64,000 bases of DNA from Halichondria panicea. Taxonomy: Eukaryota > Porifera > Demospongiae > Suberitida > Halichondriidae. The position numbers and the translations under genes were made by a program. This document shows, piece by piece, positions 37,795-49,500 of this stretch; position 1 is the stretch's first letter; each line of letters opens with the position of its first letter. The stretch spans positions 3,166,201 to 3,230,200 of the forward strand of contig NC_087379.1 of the NCBI RefSeq assembly GCF_963675165.1. Direction: 5' to 3'. The notes beneath the pieces are model-generated. The model was not told the origin of the DNA. It was given only the letters and a program-made list of their open reading frames with translations, and made no database searches.

Positions 37795-40494
37795 ATGGAT
37801 TCTCAAAAAATTTTAGTCTATTTTTTCCCTACACCAGTGAAGGACATCAATTACTCATGTCAAGTCACTGCAGCTCTGTCTAGTATCAATGGATATCTGT
37901 CAAGTGATGTGATTCAAGGATCTAACGAGAGACTGATAGCCTGCAGTTATGTGGACAGCCAAGATCAGCTGTTCAATGACATCAAGTCTACAGTGAAGAA
38001 GGACTGTGGTTTGGAAGTGTTTGTGTGCTCCTGCATTGAGAACACCAGTCACGGCACTGTGATTCAGGTGGAAGGTATGACATGCAACTCTTGCGTAAGG
38101 CTTATTGAGAGCACACTCTCAACACAAGTTGGAGTTATTGGGGTCAAGGTGTCTTTGGCCAATAAAGAAGCTTTTGTTGTGTATAATTTGCAAGAAACGA
38201 ATACTGACAATATCTCCATTGCGACCAATCACATGGGCTTTGACGCTGCAGTAAAACAATCTTTCTCTATTCTTACTAAGCCCTCTGCTACACCATCTCT
38301 CGAGGCTGCTCCAGCCACAGAGAGGCGGTTTGATGCAAGTAGCACAACACTTCCAGAGGCCAACTCGAAACGAGTTGCCATCAAGAAAAGAGTTGACAGT
38401 ATCGGCATTGATGGTATGACATGCCACTCGTGTGTGAGCCTGATTGAGAGCACTGTGGTGGGGCTCCCTGGAGTGATGAGCGTGCGAGTGTCATTAGAGG
38501 GCAAGGAAGGCGTGGTAGAGTACAACGATGCTGTAGTCTCGAGTGAACAGATCAAGGAGGCCATAGATAATATGGGATTCATTGTCACTTACATTATAAT
38601 AGGTGAGTGCTTTCTATCGTTTTTACCGTCTTCTGCATCAAATTGTGTTTTAGTCGTGCGTTTGTTTCTAGAAACATCTGTTAGTCCATTTGGTCTAGAG
38701 GATGCTGCAATGCCATTAGCTGATGAGATTGAGCCATTTGGTCCAGAGGATGCTGCAATGCCATTAGCTGATGCGATTGAGCCATTTTGTCCAGAGGATG
38801 CTGCAATACCATTAGCTGGTGAGATTGAGGAATGCCTAGACAAGAAGGTTTTGCTTTCCAAGGTAAGCTTAAGCAAAAAAACCTCCCATAAAAAGTTAAG
38901 TAACTGATGCGGATGCATTGAGCATTCTATGCATGCAACTGTTTGCCTCTTCCCAGAAGAAAAAGTCAGTCTGTAGGAAGAAAGAAGCTGCTGAAAATGA
39001 GAGTAGCCAGCAAATCACAAACAGAAAAAGGGCCCAAATTCAAGTTACTGGCATGAGCTGTGCTTCCTGTGTCTCTATAATAGAGAGAGAGATGGGAAAG
39101 AAACCAGGTATAGTCTGAAATAGTCTATGACTATCTTAGTCTAGGAGGGTTATTATTAAGCCTCGTCCCCAGGCTGAGTTGTCTCTATAATAACGCTATA
39201 GGTTGCCAACATAGCCTGGTATTGATTGTATTTGGGCGTGGTTAGGAACCGGAAACAAAAACAGAGATTTTGTACATTTTTTTCTCGTATTTACTCCGTA
39301 AAAGTTTAATGTAGCTCTGTGTATACTCTCAAGTATATATATAGAACAGTAAGATCCATATCTTATGCATCTGTACTTTTTCTAAATAAGAATAAGGTGC
39401 CGCTTTTTACTTTTTCGAGACTAGATCTAGTGTGTGCAATAGCCAATAAATTTATACAGTGCTTTATGCCGGGAGAAATCTCCAGGTGGCGCCTTATTAG
39501 AAGGGGGGGCCTCTTTTAGAAGAAATACGGTAGATTTGTCTAGCTAGCTATAGCTATATAGCTATAGTTCAGATTATCTTGCTGAATCAAGAAGGCCTCA
39601 CTCTCATGTGAATGAACAGGCCCAGGCTCTCAAGCTCCTGTCAGAAGGATGGGACATCTTTATCTGGTTTCCAACGGGGTATGATAAGTATTTTTTGCTA
39701 TCAATTGCTGCCCCTGTGATGGACTACAAACTAGGTAGGATCAATGCTGCCCTGGTCGACAGGAGTGTTGTTTTTCACATTCTCTGCTTTCGTTTCCGGT
39801 TCTGTATGGAGGGTGTATATTGGAGTTTGTTACCAATAAGGTACATCCCTAATGGAAATTAGAGGAGGTAGACAGACCTTGCAGCTCCAGCAATAGTCTC
39901 TGATTGAACACTAATTATCTGCCCACCTCTAGCAATTAGTCTCTATAATTGAACACTAATTATCTGCCCACCTCTAGCAATTAGTCTCTGATTGAATATT
40001 AATTATCTGCCCACTAGCGATTAGTCTCTGATTGAGAACACTAATTATCCGCCTATACCTCTAGCAATTGAACACTAATTATCTGCCCGTATACAACATG
40101 TACAACATTATTGCTGAGTTCAATCAGAGGCCAATTGCTTGAGCAGCACCCACCTGTCTACCTCCTCTGTAGGAAATAGTCACTGCAGACAAACCACACT
40201 TATACACCCATATATAGAAAATTGCATGTGTTGATCTCATTTTTTAATACCTGGGAATTCAGTATGCATGCAAGGGTCTATCCTGGGCCTACACACTCTA
40301 TAGGGTCTGGATCCCTTCTAACAGTGGCTGTATACACTGTTACAGTAGTATTATGTGGTGGTTTTCTCTATGTTTATACCGGTCATCTCTATGTTTATAC
40401 CGGTCACGGTCATGGTACAAATACACATCATGTACATGTATATTATTATAATTATGCCTCGAGGCATAACCGCACAAGGGATATGGTAAAGTTG

Positions 40495-40549
<55 letters not shown>

Positions 40550-43500
40550 TCCAGCTGTAACTGCTCAACTGTTTCAATGCGACGAAAACTAACAGCTTCT
40601 ATAGGCTTCTAGCCGCATTCTCTTGGATTTTGATTCGTAGATTTACAAACTAAAGCTCACCAGGACCTCATGAAAAGAAGGAGAAATTGTATTCTGTCTC
40701 AGGATCTACACACTTGAGACAGAATACAATTTCTTCTTTTTTTCATGAGGTCCTGGTAAGCCACAAAACACTATACAATGCTACCATGTAGAAGATACAC
40801 AACTCTTTCTTATTCACTGACAGAAAATGCAAAATACTTACATTGTATATCCACATGCAGTTGCTTTATAGAAGATCATTCATCAAACCATCAGAGTAAC
40901 ATTATAATACAACATAATAACGTAACATTATACAAAGCAAACTATAATTACCTCTTCTATAACACAATACAGTGGAACCTCCGAATAACGGATAAGTTGG
41001 TGCAGGAGGTTTTTTCCGCTATTCGGAGGTGTTTTTTATTGGGAGGTTTTACTATATAAGGTTACGTTACCTCAAATGTGTTTAATGAGACTTCAAACTG
41101 ATGAACTGAATCAGTATGCATGTAGCCATGGTCTTTGGGAACACAAATTGACATTATTGTAAATGTTGGAAAATGCAAGTGGACTGTCCTAGTGAAACTG
41201 AATAGTGAACTGCAGCAGACTGAATCTGAACTGTGCATGCACACATGATAAGAATATGCTTAGTCACAGCAGTTCTCTTACTAAGAAATGTTAGTATTTT
41301 AGGAGCATGACCAACAATGTCATCCTGTTTTAAGTCCACACTGGAACTGCAGACCTGTCTACTGAGTCTCTTTCAAGCAGTAACACATCCCCAGCAACTG
41401 GCATGGGGTCCAACTTACTTGATATAGGCATTTATCCTTTGAAGGAAAGAAGTACTCAGACTAGACTGCTGTGGAGTAGCAGGTAGGGGAATGGCATGCT
41501 TGTAGATCTATATTGACTATAACCACACCTTGTCCGTCCGTTATAGGAGGTTAATTTTTGCACTAAATGCATCTTTCGTGCAAGGCGATTGTCTGTTGTC
41601 CAAAGCTCAGAACAAGTACACTAGTAAAAGCAGTTGGTATACAAGGCATGTTTTCCGCTATAACAGAGGGGTCTGCTATTTAGAGAGTCCGTTATAAGAG
41701 GTTCCACTGTATAGTTTTTGAGCAAAAGCAAAACATGACGAGAGGTATTAGCACAGCGCAGCTTGCAGCACTCCTTATTAATTATACTGTGACTGAATAT
41801 TTTTTCTGAAGTATCTTGTCCAAATTATTATTATTCTATGTCCAGGGGACAACAATTTAATATCCAAATGTCCCCCTCTGGAATATTTTGTACCATCGAC
41901 TGACTGCATTGCACTCTTCTCTGCATTTGCACACATGCAAGCTATATAGCTAGGTTAAAGATTCTGAATGCATTTTGCAAACAGTGTCACTTACAATTAT
42001 TATAGTTGATATAAAAAGAGAGCAGTTCAGTGCACTTTATGATCTATCATGCAAGAAAAGAAAATAGAGGAATCAATAGTAATATAGATCAAGACCCACA
42101 AGAACTACGGATGACCAAACAGAAAAGAAGACAAACACCAGGACCCACAGAATATTATTCCCAGTTGTAAATGTGATACTTACAACCAAGAGCATATGAG
42201 GGGGATCTCCTTAAATGCTCCTGGTACAACCCATGGTATCATTTTACTATTTGGTATTAAAGTATAGCTCATGCATGGTTTTGTCATGGTGTATACAGAG
42301 CACTAGCTTTATTCGTGCAAAGCTATACATGTCTCCATAAATAATCGAGCGCTTTGTTTCTTTGCTGAATCTGCTGTGATCTAGTCCCTTTGCAATGCAT
42401 GATGTAATTATACAACTGCAGTTTGCTGTTAATTCCCAAAGCCTTGCTCTATATAGCTATGAGTGAGGTTTTTGGAGCAGTTTGGCAATTACCAGAATCG
42501 ATACAAGAATAGCATAAAGTAGTGGCCTACTTACATAATTATGAAATTGTACCAAGTACAGGAGGTAGATTTAGGAATTACAAGCACTAATTCACAATCT
42601 TGTTCCATTATTATAGTTCTATAGTAGTATATAGTTTGTAGACTGAAGTTCTGCATGAAACTGGAGCAAGAGACAGGTTTTTTACATGTCGTGTATTATT
42701 ATAGTGAGCCTTTTGTTTCAAAATGGCGATACAAAATACCATGTGTTTGTGTCCCAAACTAGAAGGATAAATCGACTCGATGTTTATATCGATTTCATCG
42801 AATTCATCTGGTAGGGATCAACTTAATGCAAATCAACTTCTTCTGGTAGGGATCGACTCGATGAGTTTTATCAAATCGATTTTATCTGGGTAGGGATTAG
42901 CCCCTCGATCCCAGGCCAATTAAATACAGCCTGGTATCTATTGCAGGGGTGATAGTGCGCATGCGCTTAATCATAGGTGTGGCCCATTCACGCCCATGCA
43001 CTATACATGTATCTACATTGTTTGGCCTATGATGAACAGCTAGCTAGCTGTGGCTTTAGCCTCGATCCCAGGCTGAGTTTTCGCTTTTTTATAATGATTT
43101 ATTCGAACACTAGGCCTGGTACTAGTTGTCTGCGCATGCGCCAAATTTTTATTGTATTTGTGGTCGGCAAAAATATTTATAATTGAAATTTGTACACAAA
43201 AAATGCACCAGAGTGAGTACACAAAAGATGCACATAGGGAGATGCTTCACAAGGGCCTGGGGAGTTGCCAGTTATGCTGCAGCACGATTACAGTGACCCA
43301 GGGAAACTTCAGGATGATTGAATGTCTTCAAATTACGTTTCAAGAAGATTTAGCAGGCTGCTGGACCTCTCTGATTCTAGGCCCCAACTCGTAACTCAGG
43401 TAAATTTTGCTTGAGAAAACGTAGATTCTCTTGATGCCTCTGAACTACCCAGCAACGCTCGAACGAGCAGGTCATACTCCAGTCCTGTGAGTATAGGACA

Positions 43501-46500
43501 ATATTAAGAAACCAAAGACGGTTAAACCCTTACCTCAAACTGTCCAGTCTCGTCCGTTAGAGGAGCACTGTTGGGATAGCTGGATATTAGCCATTGCTCC
43601 TGTGCAGAGAAGTAGACATTCTAAATACGTGTAGATCTAAATTTCTCGGTTATAGTGTCATTGTCGACGAGCTGATGATGGCAGCACCAAATGCTCTAGT
43701 CACTTGACCCACTATATTGAAACTAGTCTACCTATAGATCTTGCCAAACATGATTTGATAGCATAGGGCCCACACAAAAATATCTGACCTTAACAAGCTT
43801 GACAAAGCTTTATACCTCTTCCCTTGTTGTTCAGTCTTCAGAATAATATTAGTCTTCTAAGCTTCAGAGAAGATAGAAGTTTCAACTAAGAATAATGATA
43901 AAACGGGAACTGACTTCTAGTAACGATAGTACCCGAATATAAATGTCACAAAAATGAACAAGAATATCCATTCGTCAGAATCTGACAAACAACTAACGCA
44001 TGCGCAGACAACTAGACCAGGCCTAGTTGTTTGCCTAACCGATAAAAGCTAAAACTGTATATTTGGCTTGAAGTATTCTACATAACATATACATAATACT
44101 GGTGGTTTTGAAGTCTGTGGGCTGCGCCTGTCTCTAAAAATATAAATGCCCTCGGATACTGACCCAATACACCTAGATACCATGGTTCAACTATTCTGGG
44201 TAGTGCTGGTTGACCTGTGACGTAATATTTTGTCCCAAACTTTGGCCCAAGGACAAAATATTTCGCATATTGTGTCCCTCTCTGAAAGGTTTGTCTCATT
44301 GGTCAAAGGTTATAATGGTCGCTCAAAAGTTAATGAAAGCACTATGGGTGCTGATGCCTCAGTGGAGGGGCCAAAGCTTTACAACATTAAGCTACTAGTA
44401 CACACATGTACAATCACATTTGCATGTGAGAATGGTGTAGAAGAGTCGGCCATGATTGTTGCTTCAAAGTCTAAAATAATGGTTGCAGAGCAAACTATAC
44501 TAAGGCCACGCCAAATTAATCTTGTGTTTCACGGACTTTCCGGGTCATAATTTTGCAGAATGCAAAAAAAAATAGTGGTCCAGGTCAGAGTTCAGAATAG
44601 CCACATGATCTAGCAAAATGTTGTAATGTTTTGCTAAAGTGATTTTTTGTGGTGTGTTGTGCATGACTCCGTTCGTGGTTTTATAAATGATATTCATTAT
44701 TTTTTTGCCTGCCATTCTGGTCTGTTTTTGAGGATTAAAAGTCTGTGAAACATAAGATCAATTTGGTGTGGCCTAAGTAGAGCGGAAAACAAGTTTTGCT
44801 ATGCGTATTATGTAGAATACTTCAAGCCAAATATACCATTTGCTATGATTATGTACTTGTGATCTATATTAGTCTCACAATGTATATTATACATGTCTTG
44901 GTCCACTGGGAATAAGTTAACGTATACACTTGCCCCCTTTCCCACTGCAGGAGTCCACTCAGTGGTGGTGGCTCTACTGTCTGAGAAGGCTGAGATTCAG
45001 TACAACCCAGAGCAGACTGACCCAGAGAAGCTGGTCAGGGACATTTCTAGTCTGGGCTTTGGGGCAAACCTCATTGCAGACCAATATGGATACCAGCAGG
45101 GGAAGATCAATTTGATCGTGAGTTTGTTGATCAACCCCCCCTGGATATTGTGATTAATCAGTGGACTTGCAATAGGGACCTGTTGTTCTCTTTGTTAATC
45201 GTTCAGCATAATTATATTCTGCCCTCCCACTTCCTACAGATTGAAGGTATGACCTCCTCCTCGTGTGTGCATACGATAGAGCAGACTCTCCTGGGCACAA
45301 ACGGAATAGAAAAAGCTGTTGTTGCACTCTCAACCAGCAGGAGTCATGTTGAGTTTGATTCCACCATCCTTGGACCGCGTGATGTCATACAGATTGTCAA
45401 GGTTACATAAGTTATATATACAATCAACAGTGAGACACTATATAGTTGATAAAATATACGCATGAAAAATGTTGCAGAGGAGTAACCTCTAGAAGCCTAA
45501 GGACGACATTGCGCATGCGTACTATTATCTAAATGAGTTCCTGTTAAACACTGTTTTGTCTGTGTCCATGGGATTTAGAAACCCTCAGGTACTCGTAGTA
45601 TCCTTGCTATGCTTGGGGCACTAAAGTAATACCTGTGGTGTTCTAAATCCCATGGACACCTCCAAAACAGTATCTACAATTATAACTGCTATGTATAGTA
45701 ATGATCTGCTATTCATTTCCAACTGCGTGGGGACGCATGTAGTTACATACTATGCACTTGTCAAAGTAATGCCCCACCTCCCCTCTATAGCGGGGATAGG
45801 TGGGGATTAGTTGGGGATTAGGTTTAAAGTTGCTCCCCTACCCCTAGGGGACTTAGACAGATTACCTGATACATGCATTGGGTTAAAGGTCAATTAAAGA
45901 TCACATGATGTCTGCCACACTCTTCCTTCCAACACATGCTGAGTACAGTGAGAGCAAAATTTACATCCTGAGCAATCTCTGCCTTCTTGACTTCACTAGC
46001 TTTATAAGAGAATAGCTGTCAATATTTATATAGTGATTCTGTACTTCAAATAATTTGTTATATTCTCGCTAGTGAAACCATGAAGAAATAGCTATGTATA
46101 CAGTAGTGTGATAGGTCTAATCCCCACATAACCCCCATGTTTTACTAGGGACTAGACTAAATAACATGCCCAAAGGTAGGGGTATTAGATAATGTGATTG
46201 GTCTAATCCTCACCTGTCCCCGGTAGGGAGGGATTGGTATTAGATTGACAAGTGCACTAGACTCATGCAGTAATCAGAGCACAAAAGTATAGAATTTACC
46301 ATGATAGATCTTCCCCATGCAGAATGCTGGGTTTGATGCTCATCTAGGCAATGAAGGCAACGCCCAAAGTAATCTCAGTGACAATCGCTCCCTTCGCAGA
46401 TGGTATATCACCTTCTTCTTTTCTCTAGTGTTCGGTATCCCCACAATTATTATTGCTTTCACGTCTGTTGAATGGCCTGTGCTTACACCTGGACTTAACC

Positions 46501-49500
46501 TCAGAGAAGTGCTTCTTCTCACCCTTGCCTCTATTATACAGGTATATACTGTACACATAAAGTGAATTATGTTGGTAGAATTTTAAATGTCAAGTTTATG
46601 TGTGATTACATGCATGTATAGGTTTTTGGAGGATACTCTTTCTATGTGTCTGCATTCAAGTCCTTGCGTCATTGTACTGCTAACATGGAGGTACTTATCG
46701 CCCTGGCAACCACCATCGCCTACGTCTATTCAGTGAGTATAGTGAGCACTTTAATTGATCATGCTTATAATTATACTCTTCATTGTTTTCAGGTGATAGT
46801 CGTGATCATAGCGTCCACAACGACTTACCAAGATACAAAGACATTATTTGAGACGGCACCCATGCTCCTGATGTTTGTTTCATTCGGCCGCTGTTTAGAA
46901 AACATTGCTAGAGGGAAGACATCCAAGGCTCTGGCCAAACTCATGTCCCTCCAGGCTACAGAGGCCAGACTCATCAAGAAAGCTTCTATTGGAGCTCTAG
47001 AAGAGTAAGTCTAACAATAGAAATAGAGTGTAAGAGTACGACGTATTAGACTCATGTAGTCAACAATCATCATAATTATGTGCCCCATACCAACTTTAGT
47101 TGTATGTGACACCCGTTTTCTGCAGAGAGGAGCTTATAGCAGTGGAACTGGTCCAGACAGGAGACACACTCAAGGTGGTGCCAGGAGAGAAGATTCCAGT
47201 TGATGCTACAGTCATCAGTGGCAGCTCAAGTGTAGACGAGTCACTCGTCACTGGTCAGTGTATATGCATAGTCCTTGGTTAGGCCATATAATTGCAGGTT
47301 TCATGATCAGCAAGCTCTAGTCAATTTATGCAAGACATGCATGCACTGCATGTACTATACATACAGGTGAATCAATGCCAGTAGACAAAAATAAAGGGGA
47401 CACTGTTATCGGAGGCACTCTCAATCAAAATGGAGTACTTTATCTGGAAGCAACTCACATTGGATCAGACGCCATGTTGGCACAAATTGTGAAGCTAATT
47501 GAAGAGGCCCAGACGTCTAAAGCACCCATCCAAAGGATAGCAGATCGCATCGCTGGTTATTTTGTCCCTACCATTTTAGTTTTGGCTCTCATTACTCTGG
47601 TTGTCTGGCTGGCCATCATCATCACTCTGCAACGCACAACACCACAGGTACTATACAGCAACGCCTGTGTGTGCAGATCGTGCTGCATGCAAAATTATAT
47701 GTGATCTTACATTAATCATTTTCCCTTTCCCTTTAATTTACTAGGACTACTGCTTTTCATCTGATAACTTGTCCAACTTTTCAAGCTCCTATTTTTACGG
47801 CAACTTTTCTATCAATGCAACGGACATTCTTCCCAGTCAGATATGTTACTCAATTAGCAAAGTATTTACTCACACTATCGCTGTGCTCCTGATTGCATGC
47901 CCGTGTGCACTAGGACTGGCCACGCCCACTGCTGTGATGGTGGGCACTGGTGTGGGGGCTGTCAATGGGATCCTCATCAAGGGCGGAGAGCCACTAGAAA
48001 CCGCACATAAGGTTTGGGTTGAAAAACCTTCCCTATATATAGCATGGGAATGACATTGATCAGCCAGGGTGTCATACAGAAGTTTGAATTAGGGTAAGGG
48101 ATTTACTGCCGGTGACCAGGTGGGTATTTTGGAGATTAGGTGCTCTGAGGTGAATTTTGGGTTTTGGTGATGTCCTGTAATGCCGTGTAATGCCGTGTAG
48201 AGGGTAATTACCTTGAACTTTTGTAAGTATAGGATATACCACACCTAAGAGGAGGATATGCACCCATATATCCTCCGCTACCGTGGTTACTCCGAGGCGG
48301 AGCCGAGGGGTATGTAACCACGGTAGCGGAGGATATATAGGGTGCATATCCTCCGAGTAGGTGTGGCATATCTGACTTATACCACGTGACCGCAGCACTA
48401 TAAAAGGACCTCCCCCTAGCAACAATTCAATCACGATGCAGACTGCAAAAAAGAACAAGACTATGCCGGATTTTGCAGCCGTCAAAGAGCTAGTTGAGCA
48501 ACATGTTGACTCCTACAGATGCTCAAGAGCTTCCTTGGTCCAAGCGTTGACCATTCGACGTCCCTTACTGGAGTTGCAAGCTCTTCTTGAATAAAATGTA
48601 TCTAAACCGCGCCCATGGACCCATGGAAGCTTTATAGCCATCTTGTTGGAGAGCACCTTCCGTGTTTCTGCCGTCGCTTTGAGTCTTAGTACCTTCTCTT
48701 TGCTTACTTTCTTGAACAAATGAAAAAACAAAAAAACAACTTGAAAAACTGTGCATGCCTGGGGCTGTATGCTAATATTCTATATATCCTACAGCTGTTG
48801 ACCAATGAGATCAATTTGTGGTGACGTAAGTGTGGTATAAGTAAAAAAATTCATTTGCTGCATGCGTTCCAGTAAACCACCCCTAAAGCTTTTCGTGAAG
48901 AAAAGTTTCGTTGAGGTCAGTTCACCTACGGAAAATTTACTAACTTTTTACCTGACAAAAGTTACCCATGCACTACATGGTAAGCACATTTTGTATTAAA
49001 TGGGGTCAGATTCTAAATGGAGTTTGCCAGCTAGTGCATGTAGGCACAGTCGAATCCAGCAAAAAAGGGTAACTGTCATTTAATCTTGTCAAGCTTACAT
49101 GGCTAGCTAGATCTATCTCCTCCCCAGAAATACTTTGGTGTCTTGCTTTATGCATGAGTCAACAGAACAAGCCATGTGCCTACTAAGAGAAAGATTTCTG
49201 AACGCAAATCTTTGGGGGAGGAAGTTGATCATGGCCCTTGTATGTTATCCTGCTCTCTTTATATTAGGTGAAAACTGTCGTGTTTGACAAAACTGGCACC
49301 ATTACTCACGGAAAGGCCAGGGTTACCAAAGCAATCCTGTTTGTCAAAGAGGCAATATGTACAAGTCCCCTCTTCACAATCCTTGTAGGTCTGGCAGAGA
49401 GCAACTCTGAGCATCCTCTGGGAAAAGCTATCGTCAAATATTCTAGACAAGTATGTAAAAGCCACATTGTTACATACCATTCTTTCCATGTGCTGTTAGG

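Larger units (their letters stand above)
39108..44950. other. Large ATP7 intron 3 packed with repeats
   Basis: This 5.8 kb intron splits the third metal-binding domain. It contains a RecQ-like helicase relic (39608-39780), a minisatellite between inverted repeats (39861-40168), a GT microsatellite, a hairpin (40660-40756), a TIR element (40968-41712), an inverted-repeat pair (43111-43142 with 43996-44026), another pair (44058-44085 with 44808-44835) and a MITE (44501-44776). From about 41720 to 43050 I see no gene or clear repeat structure. Confidence 0.7.

Noticed and set aside
38589-38918. 109-codon minus-strand frame with a repeated [15 protein letters not shown] motif
   Set aside because: Antisense shadow of the ATP7 coding minisatellite.
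39895-40090. Regularly spaced repeats resembling a CRISPR array
   Set aside because: Units are head-to-tail minisatellite copies of uneven length, without unique spacers, inside an animal intron.
40222-40560. 112-codon frame with a Cys-Val repeat end
   Set aside because: Its end is translated GT microsatellite and the rest shows no domain.
48072-48756. Several minus-strand frames in ATP7 intron 11
   Set aside because: They fall in a repeated element whose second copy does not keep these frames; no domain is recognised.
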